This document shows, piece by piece, positions 1 to 7,097 of a stretch of DNA of 16,116 nucleotides (position 1 is its first letter; every line of letters starts with the position of its first letter). The notes beneath the pieces were generated by a model. The model made no database searches. It saw nothing but the letters and a program-made list of their open reading frames with translations, and was not told the origin of the DNA. The stretch lies in the NCBI GenBank assembly GCA_023132075.1, contig JAGLYT010000008.1, forward strand, positions 1 to 16,116, in the 5' to 3' direction. Source of the stretch: JAGLHV01 sp023132075 [NCBI: bacterium]. GTDB lineage: Bacteria > CBDUZB01 > JAGLHV01. A program made the translations under genes and the position numbers.

Positions 1-125
1 GCCCATCTTCCATTACCATCCATAATAATAGCAATATGGACCGGAATTTTTCCCTTATCTAAAATTCCTGCCGTATTTTCTTTTTTTCGATGAGAATCTT
101 TTCGCATATTGTTGGATTGTATCAT
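1..125 (-). CDS. uppS: Isoprenyl transferase (undecaprenyl diphosphate synthase), 5' part only
   Basis: Only the first 41 codons are present; the gene continues beyond the left edge. The translation ends in IPVHIAIIMDGNGRW, the N-terminal signature of cis-prenyltransferases. It contains the catalytic Asp of the MDGNGRW motif, which binds the Mg-diphosphate of the allylic substrate. The family condenses isopentenyl diphosphate units onto farnesyl diphosphate to give the C55 lipid carrier for peptidoglycan and O-antigen at the cytoplasmic membrane. Two in-frame ATGs are possible, at 125 and 107, and neither has a Shine-Dalgarno sequence. A near-consensus promoter (-10 at 116-121) overlaps the first ATG, which favours 107 and a very short leader. 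The gene lies 53 nt after the MFS gene. Identity is well supported by the motif; the start is uncertain. Confidence 0.88.
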   Translation of the reverse strand, partial: MIQSNNMRKDSHRKKENTAGILDKGKIPVHIAIIMDGNGRW

Positions 126-144
126 TTTTAATATCAAAGGTCAA
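116..144 (-). promoter_or_regulatory. Putative sigma-70 promoter for uppS
   Basis: Read on the minus strand, TTGACC (139-144) and TACAAT (116-121) are separated by exactly 17 nt. The expected transcription start is around 108-110, one to three bases before the in-frame ATG at 107, so the uppS message could be nearly leaderless. The match is by eye and untested. Confidence 0.5.
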
Positions 145-178
145 GTATTTGAACTTTCCGGTAGTATCAAGAATATCC

Positions 179-1492
179 TCACGAAATAGAATTTTTGCTT
201 TCTAAAAACCCTTTTTCTTCATCCACAAAATACAAAATAAACAATCCTACCAAAAAAAATCCTAACAGAGATAAAATCGAAATCCTGCTGGAATTAAAAA
301 TCTGCCCTAATAGGGCATAAATAAAAGGACCTACTATACTGGAAAATTTGCCGCTTATGGCAAAAAAACTAAAAAACTCAGCACTGTTTTCCGAAGGAAC
401 AAAAACCGTAAAAAGAGAACGGCTGGCTGATTGACTTCCTCCCAAAATAAGGCCCACCACACAACCTAAAATCCAAAATTCTATTTTCGAACGTATAAAA
501 AAAGCCCAAACAACTACTGCAGACCAAACAAAAAGGGTTATAACCAAAGAAGTTTTTATATTTATTTTATCTGCTAAATATCCAAATAAAAGTGCTCCCA
601 GAAAAGCAACCCCCTGAATTAGGAGAAAACATTTAATTATCTCTCCCTGAGACATTCCTAATTCCTTCCCGGCAAAAACAGCCGCCATCACAATTACAGT
701 TTGAATACCATCGTTATAAATTAAATACGATATTAAAAATCTGGTAAGTTGTTTATAGTTTTTTATTTTTTTAAAAGTAGCTTTAAGCCTGCTAAACCCA
801 ATACCGATATAACTTACTAAGGATTGAACAGACTGACTCTTCTTTTCTTTTTTTGTCCAGAAAAAAATAGGTAAAGCAAATAAAATCCACCAGATTCCCA
901 CACTTAAAAAACTTATTCTTACCGGTAAAAAGTTTTTCTCCGGTATACCAAATAATTGAGGGCTTTGAATCATTCCTAAATTCAGGAGAAGACACAATCC
1001 CCCTCCCAGATATCCCAATGCCCAACCCAAACCGGAAATTCTTCCTACATTTTTCTTATTAGCAATTTCCGGAAGAAAAGCATTGTAAAACACATTCCCT
1101 CCGGCAAATCCAAGATTGGCTATAACGAAAAAAATTATTGCGGTAAAATAATCACCCTTCTGTACAAAAAACAATAATGCGGTAAATAGACTGCCCAGAC
1201 AACAATAAAAAAACAGGAATTTCTTTTTTGTCCGTGAAAAATCAGCTATTGCTCCCAGAATAGGACTACTCAAACAAACTAAAATCATCGAAAAGGAAAC
1301 TAGATACCCCCAAAGCACATCACCAGGCAGATTAAAACCTAGAATTCTTGCCCCACCAGCCCCTACTACTACAGTAGCAAAATAAACATTAAAAACCACG
1401 GCCAAAATCGTTGTAGCAAATGCTGAGTTAGCAAAATCATACATTGCCCAGGAAAAAATCTCTTTCTTCCCGCTTATATCATTAATCCTCAT
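179..1492 (-). CDS. MFS transporter, UMF1 (Atg22-like) family
   Basis: An integral membrane protein of about 437 residues with roughly twelve hydrophobic segments. The first segment carries SWAMYDFANSAFATTIL, typical of the UMF1 branch of the major facilitator superfamily (relatives of fungal Atg22, a vacuolar amino-acid exporter). An MFS loop motif is visible after the second to third helix (GAIADFSRTKKKFLF), and a related GYLADKI loop opens the second half. The substrate cannot be read from sequence. I prefer the ATG at 1492, preceded by AGGGTG, over a GTG at 1522 with no ribosome binding site; the latter would add ten residues. It follows the macro-Nudix gene by about 50 nt, probably in one transcript, and precedes uppS. 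Family call is firm, function open. Confidence 0.85.
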   Translation of the reverse strand: MRINDISGKKEIFSWAMYDFANSAFATTILAVVFNVYFATVVVGAGGARILGFNLPGDVLWGYLVSFSMILVCLSSPILGAIADFSRTKKKFLFFYCCLGSLFTALLFFVQKGDYFTAIIFFVIANLGFAGGNVFYNAFLPEIANKKNVGRISGLGWALGYLGGGLCLLLNLGMIQSPQLFGIPEKNFLPVRISFLSVGIWWILFALPIFFWTKKEKKSQSVQSLVSYIGIGFSRLKATFKKIKNYKQLTRFLISYLIYNDGIQTVIVMAAVFAGKELGMSQGEIIKCFLLIQGVAFLGALLFGYLADKINIKTSLVITLFVWSAVVVWAFFIRSKIEFWILGCVVGLILGGSQSASRSLFTVFVPSENSAEFFSFFAISGKFSSIVGPFIYALLGQIFNSSRISILSLLGFFLVGLFILYFVDEEKGFLESKNSIS

Positions 1493-1541
1493 CCCGGTCA
1501 CCCTATTATTACCCTTTGTCACACTTTAATCTGTATCCCGA

Positions 1542-2465
1542 CTACAAAGCAAGACCGTTCTTTTTGAAATTAAAATAATCCCTAATTATTTTTTTGTGGT
1601 CAAAAGCAAATTTTCCGGGTAAATCTTGCAGGCTAAATAACCCCAATTCCAGCGCATCACTTTTCGCTTCAGGATTTCCTTTTCCCTGAGCAATAAAAAC
1701 CGTAGAAATAGTATGAAATCTGGGATCTCTGCCGGGTTCAGAATAAGTGTGAAATTGAAAAAGATTTTGCAAAGATAAGTTTGTCTCCTCTTTTGCTTCC
1801 CTGGCTGCAGCCACTTCCAAACTTTCATCATATTCCACAAATCCCCCGGGAATTGCCCAACCATAAGGAGGATTTTTCCTTTTAATTAAAACTATCTTTT
1901 CTTTTAACTCAATAATAATATCTACCGTGGGAATAGGATATGCCCCTTTTTCCCTTTCTATATAACCGATACAATCAGTTACTAATTCTCTGAAGGCAAA
2001 AGATTTTTTTTTGTCCGGAAGAATAAAAACAATTTCCTTTAAAAAAGGCATCTTTTCTAAATACTTTGATATTTCCCCAATCATTATCCGGGAAAACTCT
2101 TTTAAAGATATTTCTTCCTGCAGCCATAAAACCGAAAAAGCAATGGAATTAATTTTCTTTTCTTCTGCTACCTTTAAAACATCCCTTATAGCAAGCTTTA
2201 TTTTCTCTTTATTAATTTCAAAACTTTTCTTTTTAAGAACAGAACAAATCGCATATTTAATCGGTAATTTATCTATAGGCAACGCTATAGCTTTACCCAC
2301 AACAAATTTCTTCTTAATTCCGGCAAAAACCTTCCCCTTCCGAATAAAAGACATTTCTTTCTCATTTAATGCTAAATCGTTATCGGTAAAAACCACGATT
2401 GCCTCTACAAACTGTTTAAATATATTCTTCTGAACAATTTTAATTTTAGTATTCCCTATTCTCAT
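1542..2465 (-). CDS. Macro-like domain fused to a Nudix (ADP-ribose pyrophosphatase-like) domain
   Basis: 307 residues from the ATG at 2465. Residues 6-160 follow the macro-domain pattern: IKIVQKNIF, then VEAIVVFTDNDL where active macro domains have VDAIVNAANN, then GKAIALPIDKLPIKYAI and INSIAFSVL. The Asn-Ala-Ala-Asn and glycine-rich ADP-ribose loops are not conserved. Residues 177-298 are a Nudix domain with the box at 208-230 (G208, E214, R222, E223, E226, E227; the usual final Gly is N229). It is followed by SEPGRDPRFHT, which resembles the loop of ADP-ribose pyrophosphatases that cleave ADP-ribose to AMP and ribose 5-phosphate. The start at 2465 has AAAGGGA upstream and begins exactly at the macro fold; an upstream start at 2507 would overlap tatD. 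ADP-ribose as substrate is inference. Confidence 0.82.
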   Translation of the reverse strand: MRIGNTKIKIVQKNIFKQFVEAIVVFTDNDLALNEKEMSFIRKGKVFAGIKKKFVVGKAIALPIDKLPIKYAICSVLKKKSFEINKEKIKLAIRDVLKVAEEKKINSIAFSVLWLQEEISLKEFSRIMIGEISKYLEKMPFLKEIVFILPDKKKSFAFRELVTDCIGYIEREKGAYPIPTVDIIIELKEKIVLIKRKNPPYGWAIPGGFVEYDESLEVAAAREAKEETNLSLQNLFQFHTYSEPGRDPRFHTISTVFIAQGKGNPEAKSDALELGLFSLQDLPGKFAFDHKKIIRDYFNFKKNGLAL

Positions 2466-2481
2466 TTCTTTCCCTTTATCC

Positions 2482-3240
2482 TTAAATATTAAACAGATCT
2501 TTAACATTCTGCAGAGTACTCTTTTCCAACTCTGATAAAGAAATCCCCCGAATTAAAGCAACTTCCCTATAAGTATGTTCTATAAAAGAAGGTTCATTTC
2601 TTTTTCCCCTTACCGGTTGAGGAGCAAGATAAGGAGCATCCGTCTCTAACAATAATCTATTTATTGGAATTAATCCGGCAATTTCTTTCATCATTTCCGC
2701 CTTAGGAAAAGTTACTATCCCCGAAAGAGAAATATAAAAGCCCAATTCCAAACACTTCTTTAATTCCTCTTTATTACCGGAAAAACAATGCATTACCCCT
2801 GAACTAATTTTTTCCTCTTTGATTATTTGCAAAGTATCTTCCATTGAATCCCGGCTGTGAATAACCACCGGCAATTTAAATAATTTAGCTAGTTGTAACT
2901 GTTTTCGGAAAACTTCCTTTTGAACAACCGGAGAAGAATTTTTATAATAGTAATCCAGTCCTATTTCCCCCAGAGCAATTATTTCCGGTCTTTTTAATGA
3001 ATTTTCAAAACTTTGCCGGATTTCGTTATGAATTACCGCCTGATGAGGATGAATACCAATTGCTCCATAAATAAAATTATGGTTTTCAATCAATTTAAAA
3101 AAATCTTCCAGGTTCTCTTCCTTGAAATCGGAATAAAGACAAATAATTCCGGTAACACCTCTCGTTATTCCTTCTTTTATGATTTTTTCCCGGTCTTCAT
3201 CAAAATCTTTACTGGATAAATGGGCATGAGTATCAAACAT
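2482..3240 (-). CDS. tatD: TatD family metal-dependent hydrolase (putative DNase)
   Basis: 252 residues, normal length for the family, covering the whole TIM barrel. Metal ligands are visible: H5 and H7 in DTHAHL, E92 in GEIGLDYY, H128 in VVIHSRDS, H151 in GVMHCFSGN and D201 in LETDAPYLAP. The C-terminal RGKRNEPSF segment is also typical. Family members are cytoplasmic metal-dependent nucleases acting 3' to 5' on DNA or RNA; bacterial paralogues (TatD, YcfH, YjjV) cannot be told apart here. The ATG at 3240 has AAGGA six bases upstream. It is followed after 16 nt by the macro-Nudix gene, suggesting co-transcription. Family certain, exact substrate not. Confidence 0.92.
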   Translation of the reverse strand: MFDTHAHLSSKDFDEDREKIIKEGITRGVTGIICLYSDFKEENLEDFFKLIENHNFIYGAIGIHPHQAVIHNEIRQSFENSLKRPEIIALGEIGLDYYYKNSSPVVQKEVFRKQLQLAKLFKLPVVIHSRDSMEDTLQIIKEEKISSGVMHCFSGNKEELKKCLELGFYISLSGIVTFPKAEMMKEIAGLIPINRLLLETDAPYLAPQPVRGKRNEPSFIEHTYREVALIRGISLSELEKSTLQNVKDLFNI

Positions 3241-3257
3241 GAAATATCCTTTTTCTC

Positions 3258-3288
3258 AAAAAAATCAGCGGCATCCATTTTTATGCTG
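3258..3288 (-). terminator. Weak terminator-like hairpin after yraN
   Basis: In the 89-nt gap between yraN and tatD the minus strand reads CAGC (3288-3285), a 15-nt loop, GCTG (3269-3266), A, then seven T (3264-3258). The stem is only four pairs, or six with a bulge, so it may attenuate rather than stop transcription. If real, it would end the rpsP-yraN transcript. Confidence 0.22.
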
Positions 3289-3329
3289 CAGAATAAATAT
3301 GGCAGGAAATAAAAAATATTTTAAAAGAT

Positions 3330-3698
3330 TCAATAAATATACTTTTCATCTAAAGGAAAAGCATTTTTTATCAAATCCACTGTATTACCACAAATAGAAA
3401 CCACATCAAACCGTAAATTATTATGAGCAATCTTCTTTTTTTTGATATAGCACAAGGCAGATTTTGCTATTTGCTTTTGTTTTTTTTTGTCTATCGCTTC
3501 CTGGGGGAAACCAAACCAATTAGAAGTCCTGTATTTAACCTCTACAAAGGCAATTGTATCTTTATCCCGGGCAATAATATCTATTTGCCCCAACTTTGAA
3601 CAATAATTTTCACAAATTATTTTATATTTTTGCTTACGTAAATATTCTACTGCTATTTTTTCTCCATCCCTGCCAAGTTGTAAGTGTTTGTCTCCCAT
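3330..3698 (-). CDS. yraN: YraN family protein (UPF0102)
   Basis: 122 residues, the usual size. The N-terminal LGRDGEKIAVEYLRKQKYKII and the core GQIDIIARD then IAFVEVKYR match the UPF0102 family, which has a PD-(D/E)xK nuclease-like fold (D40, E53, K55 here). The family residue before Ile-Asp is usually Glu (GEID) and is Gln38 in this copy. The biological role is unsettled; a Holliday-junction-resolvase-like activity has been proposed. The chosen ATG lies inside the 3' end of rnhB, a 46-nt overlap, and has AAAGAG upstream. The rnhB-yraN order is common in bacteria and supports the call. It is the last gene of the rpsP cluster. Confidence 0.9.
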   Translation of the reverse strand: MGDKHLQLGRDGEKIAVEYLRKQKYKIICENYCSKLGQIDIIARDKDTIAFVEVKYRTSNWFGFPQEAIDKKKQKQIAKSALCYIKKKKIAHNNLRFDVVSICGNTVDLIKNAFPLDEKYIY

Positions 3699-4312
3699 AT
3701 TAAACTCTTTACCGGTTGAAAAGTTTTACGATGTATAACACAAGGACCATGTTTACTAATGGCTTCCATATGACCTTTTGTTCCGTATCCTTTATTGCAG
3801 GCAAAATCATAACCGGGATATTTACTGTCCATCTCTTGCATAATTCTATCCCGTGTTACTTTAGCCACAATAGAGGCTGCGGCGATAACAGCACTCTTCC
3901 TATCACCACCGACAATACTCTCCTGATAAACATCTATTCCGGAAATAATATTATTTCCATCAACTAATAAACAATCAGACACAAAATTCATATTATTAAA
4001 AGCCCGTCTCATAGCATAATAAGTAGCATTAAAAACATTTAATCGGTCAATTGTTTCTTCATCAACAATTGCAATCCCCATACCGAGACAATAAGTAGAA
4101 ATAACCTGAAATAATTTTTCCCTTTTTTTTGCGGTTAATTTTTTAGAATCGTTTAAATCCTGAATATACAAATCAACCGGTAATACTACCACTGCCGCCA
4201 CTAAAGGCCCTGCTAAAGGCCCCCTCCCCGACTCATCACACCCGGCCAACAATTGAAACCCTTTTCGCCTTATTTTCCGGTCAAAAACAAATAATTCAGA
4301 GAATTCCTTCAT
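3653..4312 (-). CDS. rnhB: Ribonuclease HII
   Basis: 219 residues, slightly longer than the E. coli enzyme. The signature GCDESGRGPLAGP supplies D26 and E27. The other acidic residues are D118 in CLLVDGNN and D155 in KVTRDRIM, and the DSKKLTAKKRE, VGGDRKSAVIAAASIVAK and YGTKGHMEAISKHGP motifs are all intact. The enzyme removes RNA primers and single ribonucleotides from DNA, cutting 5' of the ribonucleotide within RNA/DNA hybrids in the cytoplasm. It starts 14 nt after the rplS stop codon; the gap contains a GGGG-type ribosome binding site. Its last 15 codons overlap the start of yraN in another frame. The gene lies in the conserved rplS-rnhB-yraN order. Confidence 0.96.
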   Translation of the reverse strand: MKEFSELFVFDRKIRRKGFQLLAGCDESGRGPLAGPLVAAVVVLPVDLYIQDLNDSKKLTAKKREKLFQVISTYCLGMGIAIVDEETIDRLNVFNATYYAMRRAFNNMNFVSDCLLVDGNNIISGIDVYQESIVGGDRKSAVIAAASIVAKVTRDRIMQEMDSKYPGYDFACNKGYGTKGHMEAISKHGPCVIHRKTFQPVKSLIWETNTYNLAGMEKK

Positions 4313-4326
4313 TTAATTCCCCGGTT

Positions 4327-4680
4327 TCATTTCTTTTCTTTGATTCGGGCAGCTTTACCTATTTTCTTCCTCAAATAATAAAGAGCTGCTCTCCTTACCT
4401 TCCCAATTCTAACGACTTCAATTTTATCCAAATTAGGAGAATGAAGAAGAAAAGTTCTTTCCACACCTATTCCCCCTGATATTTTGCGTACGGTAAAAGT
4501 ACTGCCTAACCCTTGATTTTTTCGACGAATCACATCCCCCTCAAAAATCTGAATTCTTTTATTTTCACCTTCAACCACTTTTATGTGAACCTTTAATCTA
4601 TCCCCGGACTTAAAAGAAGGAATATTTTCTTTAAACATCTCCTTTAATACATTCTTTTCTATTGTTCTTATTACACTCAT
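4327..4680 (-). CDS. rplS: 50S ribosomal protein L19
   Basis: 117 residues, the standard length. [53 protein letters not shown] and [13 protein letters not shown] are diagnostic of bL19, which sits at the 30S-50S interface of the ribosome. The ATG at 4680 is preceded by AAGGAG with a seven-base spacer, a strong ribosome binding site suited to a highly expressed ribosomal protein. It follows trmD by 45 nt, as in the classical rpsP-rimM-trmD-rplS operon. Confidence 0.98.
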   Translation of the reverse strand: MSVIRTIEKNVLKEMFKENIPSFKSGDRLKVHIKVVEGENKRIQIFEGDVIRRKNQGLGSTFTVRKISGGIGVERTFLLHSPNLDKIEVVRIGKVRRAALYYLRKKIGKAARIKEKK

Positions 4681-4725
4681 TTCCCCACTCCTTTTTCTTA
4701 AATAAAAATTAGTTTCGATTTCTTA

Positions 4726-5517
4726 TTATCTTTTATTCTTTTTTTCGGAAGTCAATTTAAACCCTGCTAATATTTTCTTTTCTTCTTTGCTCTTCCTAAT
4801 TTTCCCTAAAAGTTCCGGTTTTTGAGCAAAAGTGTTTTTTAATGCTTCAATTTTCCTCCATTTTTCTATCCGGCTATGATTTCCGGACAAAAGAACTTCC
4901 GGCACTTTCAACCCTCTAAAAGATTCCGGCCGTGTATAATGGGGATAATCAAGCAATCGTCCTGAAAATGAGTCTTTCTTTACTGATTCCTGTTTCCTTA
5001 CCACTTTGGGAATTAAACGCGTTACTGCATCAATTAAGACCATTGCCGGCAATTCTCCACCGGTCAAAACATAATTCCCAATCGAAATTTCATCGGTAAT
5101 TAATGCCTTAACCCGTTCATCCACCCCTTTATAATGGCCACAAATTAAAATTAAGCATTTTGCAGTTTTTAATTTTTTTGCCAATCCCTGAGTAAATTGT
5201 TTCCCCCGGGGAGACATCAAAACAACACGGATATCACTGGGTTTTATCTTTTTTTCCCCTTTAGTCCGTTCGGCTAATATTTTTTCGACCCCGCAAAAAA
5301 TGGGCTCGGGCTTCATAATCATTCCCGCCCCGCCCCCATAAGCATAATCATCGGTAAGGCAATGTTTATCTGTCGTATAGTTTCTTAAATTATGTAAATT
5401 TATTTGTACAATTTTCTTTTCTTGAGCCCGTTTAATAATACTTTCGGTAAGAGGCCCGGTAAACATATCCGGAAATATAGTCAAAACATCAAATATCAAC
5501 TTGTTTTTATAATTCAT
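4726..5517 (-). CDS. trmD: tRNA (guanine-N1)-methyltransferase TrmD
   Basis: 263 residues. The SPOUT-class trefoil-knot methyltransferase is intact: DVLTIFPDMF at the N-terminus, DDYAYGGGAGMIMKPEP, LMSPRGKQF, LICGHYKGVDERV, and the SAM-binding knot DEISIGNYVLTGGELPAM. The flexible linker to the C-terminal helical domain carries LLDYPHYTRPESFRGLKVPEVLLSGNH (given by its positions 189-214), with the catalytic Asp at D190. TrmD makes m1G37 in tRNAs with G36 and so prevents +1 frameshifting. The start overlaps the end of the RimM-like gene by 11 nt, with AGAAGG as ribosome binding site, so translation is likely coupled. The C-terminal 30 residues are lysine-rich and form a tail. Confidence 0.97.
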   Translation of the reverse strand: MNYKNKLIFDVLTIFPDMFTGPLTESIIKRAQEKKIVQINLHNLRNYTTDKHCLTDDYAYGGGAGMIMKPEPIFCGVEKILAERTKGEKKIKPSDIRVVLMSPRGKQFTQGLAKKLKTAKCLILICGHYKGVDERVKALITDEISIGNYVLTGGELPAMVLIDAVTRLIPKVVRKQESVKKDSFSGRLLDYPHYTRPESFRGLKVPEVLLSGNHSRIEKWRKIEALKNTFAQKPELLGKIRKSKEEKKILAGFKLTSEKKNKR

Positions 5518-5755
5518 CTAATCCTTCTAAAAGACAAATTACCATCTCTCTTTTATCAAAGTCTATCTTTTTCACCACTTTTTTTAATGCGGGAACAAGT
5601 ATCTCTTTTTCATCGTTTTTTACTACATACACATCATTTGCTGCCGTTTTCAAAACCCGGGTAATAACCCCTAATTTCTTTTTATCTTCGGAAAAAACAT
5701 TCAATCCAAGCAGCTCGTCCACATAAAAAACTTTATCATCCATTTTATCATTCAT
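5507..5755 (-). CDS. RimM-like protein consisting of the PRC-barrel half only
   Basis: 82 residues from the ATG at 5755; a TTG at 5779 would add eight. The protein aligns with the C-terminal PRC-barrel half of RimM: VFYVDELLGLNVFSEDKKKLG, then VITRVLKTAANDVYVVK, KEILVPALKKVVKKID and MVICLLEGLDEL. RimM (about 170 residues) helps mature the 16S rRNA 3' domain and binds ribosomal protein S19. The Tyr-Tyr pair important in E. coli RimM is Phe-Tyr here. The N-terminal RimM barrel is missing: only about 47 nt separate this start from khpA, with no room for it. Position between khpA and trmD is exactly where rimM belongs, so I read it as a reduced RimM rather than an unrelated PRC protein. No clear ribosome binding site is seen. 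Confidence 0.8.
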   Translation of the reverse strand: MNDKMDDKVFYVDELLGLNVFSEDKKKLGVITRVLKTAANDVYVVKNDEKEILVPALKKVVKKIDFDKREMVICLLEGLDEL

Positions 5756-5802
5756 TATTATTTGTCTGTTGACTATCAAAGAAAATCAAACTATATCTTG
5801 TT

Positions 5803-6033
5803 TTACTCAACAAGTTCTACTATAACTTTTTTTTCCTGTTTTACAGAAACAGCATTAATAATATTCCTTATTGCCTTTATCGTTCTACCCTCTTTCCCGA
5901 TTATTCTTCCAAAATCATTCGAATTGACTACTAACTCCAAAGTAATACTTTTTTCTCTTTTTATTTCTTTAACCTGTACTTCTTCAGGTTTATTTACCAA
6001 CGACTTTGCCAGATACAATAAAAGTTCTACCAT
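5803..6033 (-). CDS. khpA: KH-domain RNA-binding protein KhpA
   Basis: 76 residues, a single type-II KH domain. VNSNDFGRIIGKEGRTIKAIR carries the GxxG loop (G46-K-E-G49) that contacts RNA. N-terminal MVELLLYLAKSLVNKPEEV is typical of KhpA (YlqC). In Gram-positives it dimerises with KhpB (Jag) and affects cell elongation and small-RNA regulation; the role in this kind of organism is not known, and khpB is not in the window. The ATG at 6033 has AGGAGAG five bases upstream. It lies 23 nt after rpsP, the usual rpsP-khpA-rimM order. Confidence 0.95.
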   Translation of the reverse strand: MVELLLYLAKSLVNKPEEVQVKEIKREKSITLELVVNSNDFGRIIGKEGRTIKAIRNIINAVSVKQEKKVIVELVE

Positions 6034-6056
6034 TGTTTCTCTCCTGAGAACTAACT

Positions 6057-6371
6057 TTATTTATCTTTGCCGGCTTTCTTAGATTTTTTAGGCAACTTTT
6101 TTTTAATCCATTTTTTTTTAATACTAATGCCCTCAACCTTACTTAAAAAACTACTCACTGTCCCCGAAGGAACCGCTCCGCAGGACAGCCAATGAATAAC
6201 TCTTTCTTTATTCACCTTTATTTTCTCGGAATTTAACGCTTTTCTTGGATCGTATTGCCCTAAAACTTCCAGAACTTTTCCCGTATCCCTTTTCCTTGCA
6301 TCCACAGCAACTATCCTATAATGTGGTTTTTTCTTTACACCTACTCGTTTCATTCTTATTATTACACTCAT
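6057..6371 (-). CDS. rpsP: 30S ribosomal protein S16
   Basis: 104 residues. VIIRMKRVGVKKKPHYRIVAVDARKRDTGKVLEVLGQYDP (positions 3-42) is the bS16 core, followed by VIHWLSCGAVPSGTVSSFL. The C-terminus is a lysine-rich tail (residues 84-104). S16 is an early assembly protein that binds the 16S rRNA 5' domain. The ATG at 6371 follows GGAGG with a seven-base spacer, a near-perfect ribosome binding site; the TTG one codon earlier is not needed. This is the first gene of the rpsP-khpA-rimM-trmD-rplS-rnhB-yraN cluster and has its own promoter at 6406-6434. Confidence 0.98.
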   Translation of the reverse strand: MSVIIRMKRVGVKKKPHYRIVAVDARKRDTGKVLEVLGQYDPRKALNSEKIKVNKERVIHWLSCGAVPSGTVSSFLSKVEGISIKKKWIKKKLPKKSKKAGKDK

Positions 6372-6405
6372 CAAACACCCTCCTTCTTCAAATTTCTAAA
6401 CATTT

Positions 6406-6434
6406 ATAATATCCTAAAAAATCAATTCTGTCAA
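6406..6434 (-). promoter_or_regulatory. Sigma-70 type promoter of the rpsP cluster
   Basis: On the minus strand, a perfect TTGACA (6429-6434) and TATTAT (6406-6411) are 17 nt apart. The -35 element begins only five bases after the rpe stop codon. The predicted start near 6399 gives a leader of about 28 nt containing the GGAGG of rpsP. This makes an independent strong transcript for the ribosomal cluster likely, on top of read-through from rpe. Confidence 0.75.
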
Positions 6435-6439
6435 CTAAT

Positions 6440-7093
6440 TTAATGGGAAAGATTTTTTAAGTATTTTATTGTTTGCCCTAAATTTTCTGCCTGATAAATA
6501 GCTGAACCAACTACTAATATGTCTGCTCCGGAAAAAACTGCCTGTGCCGCCGTTTTAATATTTATGCCGCCGTCAACTTCAATATCCAGATTTAGTTTAT
6601 CCTTTTCTCTTATCGCTTTTAATTTTTCTATTTTTTTAAGTACGGAATCTATAAATCCCTGCCCTCCAAACCCGGGAAAAACGCTCATCAACATCACTAT
6701 GTCCAACTCCGGTAAAAACTTTACTACCTTTTCAACAGGAGTGTCCGGATTTAAACATACACCTACTTTTTTACCAAGACTTTTAATTTTATTTAAAGTA
6801 TTTTTCAAATCTCTGCATGTCTCAATATGCACTGTAATAAGATCTGCTCCGGCTTCGCTAAAGGGCACTAAAAATTCATCCGCATTCTCAATCATTAAAT
6901 GCACATCAAAAAATAAATCCGTTTTGGGACGCAAAGATTTTACTACCATCGGCCCAAAAGAAATATTAGGAACAAAATGTCCATCCATAATATCCAGGTG
7001 CAGCATATCTACATTTTCTTTTTCCACTTTTCTTATTTCTTGAGTTAAATCACTAAAGTCACAAGTCAAAATGGAAGGAGCAATTTTAACCAT
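6440..7093 (-). CDS. rpe: Ribulose-phosphate 3-epimerase
   Basis: 217 residues, typical length. The enzyme interconverts ribulose 5-phosphate and xylulose 5-phosphate in the pentose phosphate pathway (cytoplasm, metal-dependent TIM barrel). Conserved residues are visible: S7 in IAPSIL, H32 and D34 in LHLDIMDGHFVPN, H65 in DVHLMIEN, the flexible MSVFPGFGGQGF loop, and D174 in EVDGGIN. The GADILVVGSAIY phosphate-binding motif is intact. It starts four bases after the PASTA gene, with AAGGA upstream inside that gene, so the two are translated from one message. PASTA-protein plus rpe pairing suggests a remnant of the conserved stk-rsgA-rpe neighbourhood, but no kinase or rsgA is here. Confidence 0.97.
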   Translation of the reverse strand: MVKIAPSILTCDFSDLTQEIRKVEKENVDMLHLDIMDGHFVPNISFGPMVVKSLRPKTDLFFDVHLMIENADEFLVPFSEAGADLITVHIETCRDLKNTLNKIKSLGKKVGVCLNPDTPVEKVVKFLPELDIVMLMSVFPGFGGQGFIDSVLKKIEKLKAIREKDKLNLDIEVDGGINIKTAAQAVFSGADILVVGSAIYQAENLGQTIKYLKNLSH

Positions 7094-7097
7094 AGCG

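Noticed and set aside
5756-5802. Possible hidden N-terminal half of RimM in another frame
   Set aside because: The gap to khpA is only about 47 nt and khpA itself is complete, so there is no room for the missing domain.
6519-7043. 174-codon plus-strand open frame
   Set aside because: It lies fully antisense to rpe, whose catalytic motifs are intact; the product looks like no known protein.
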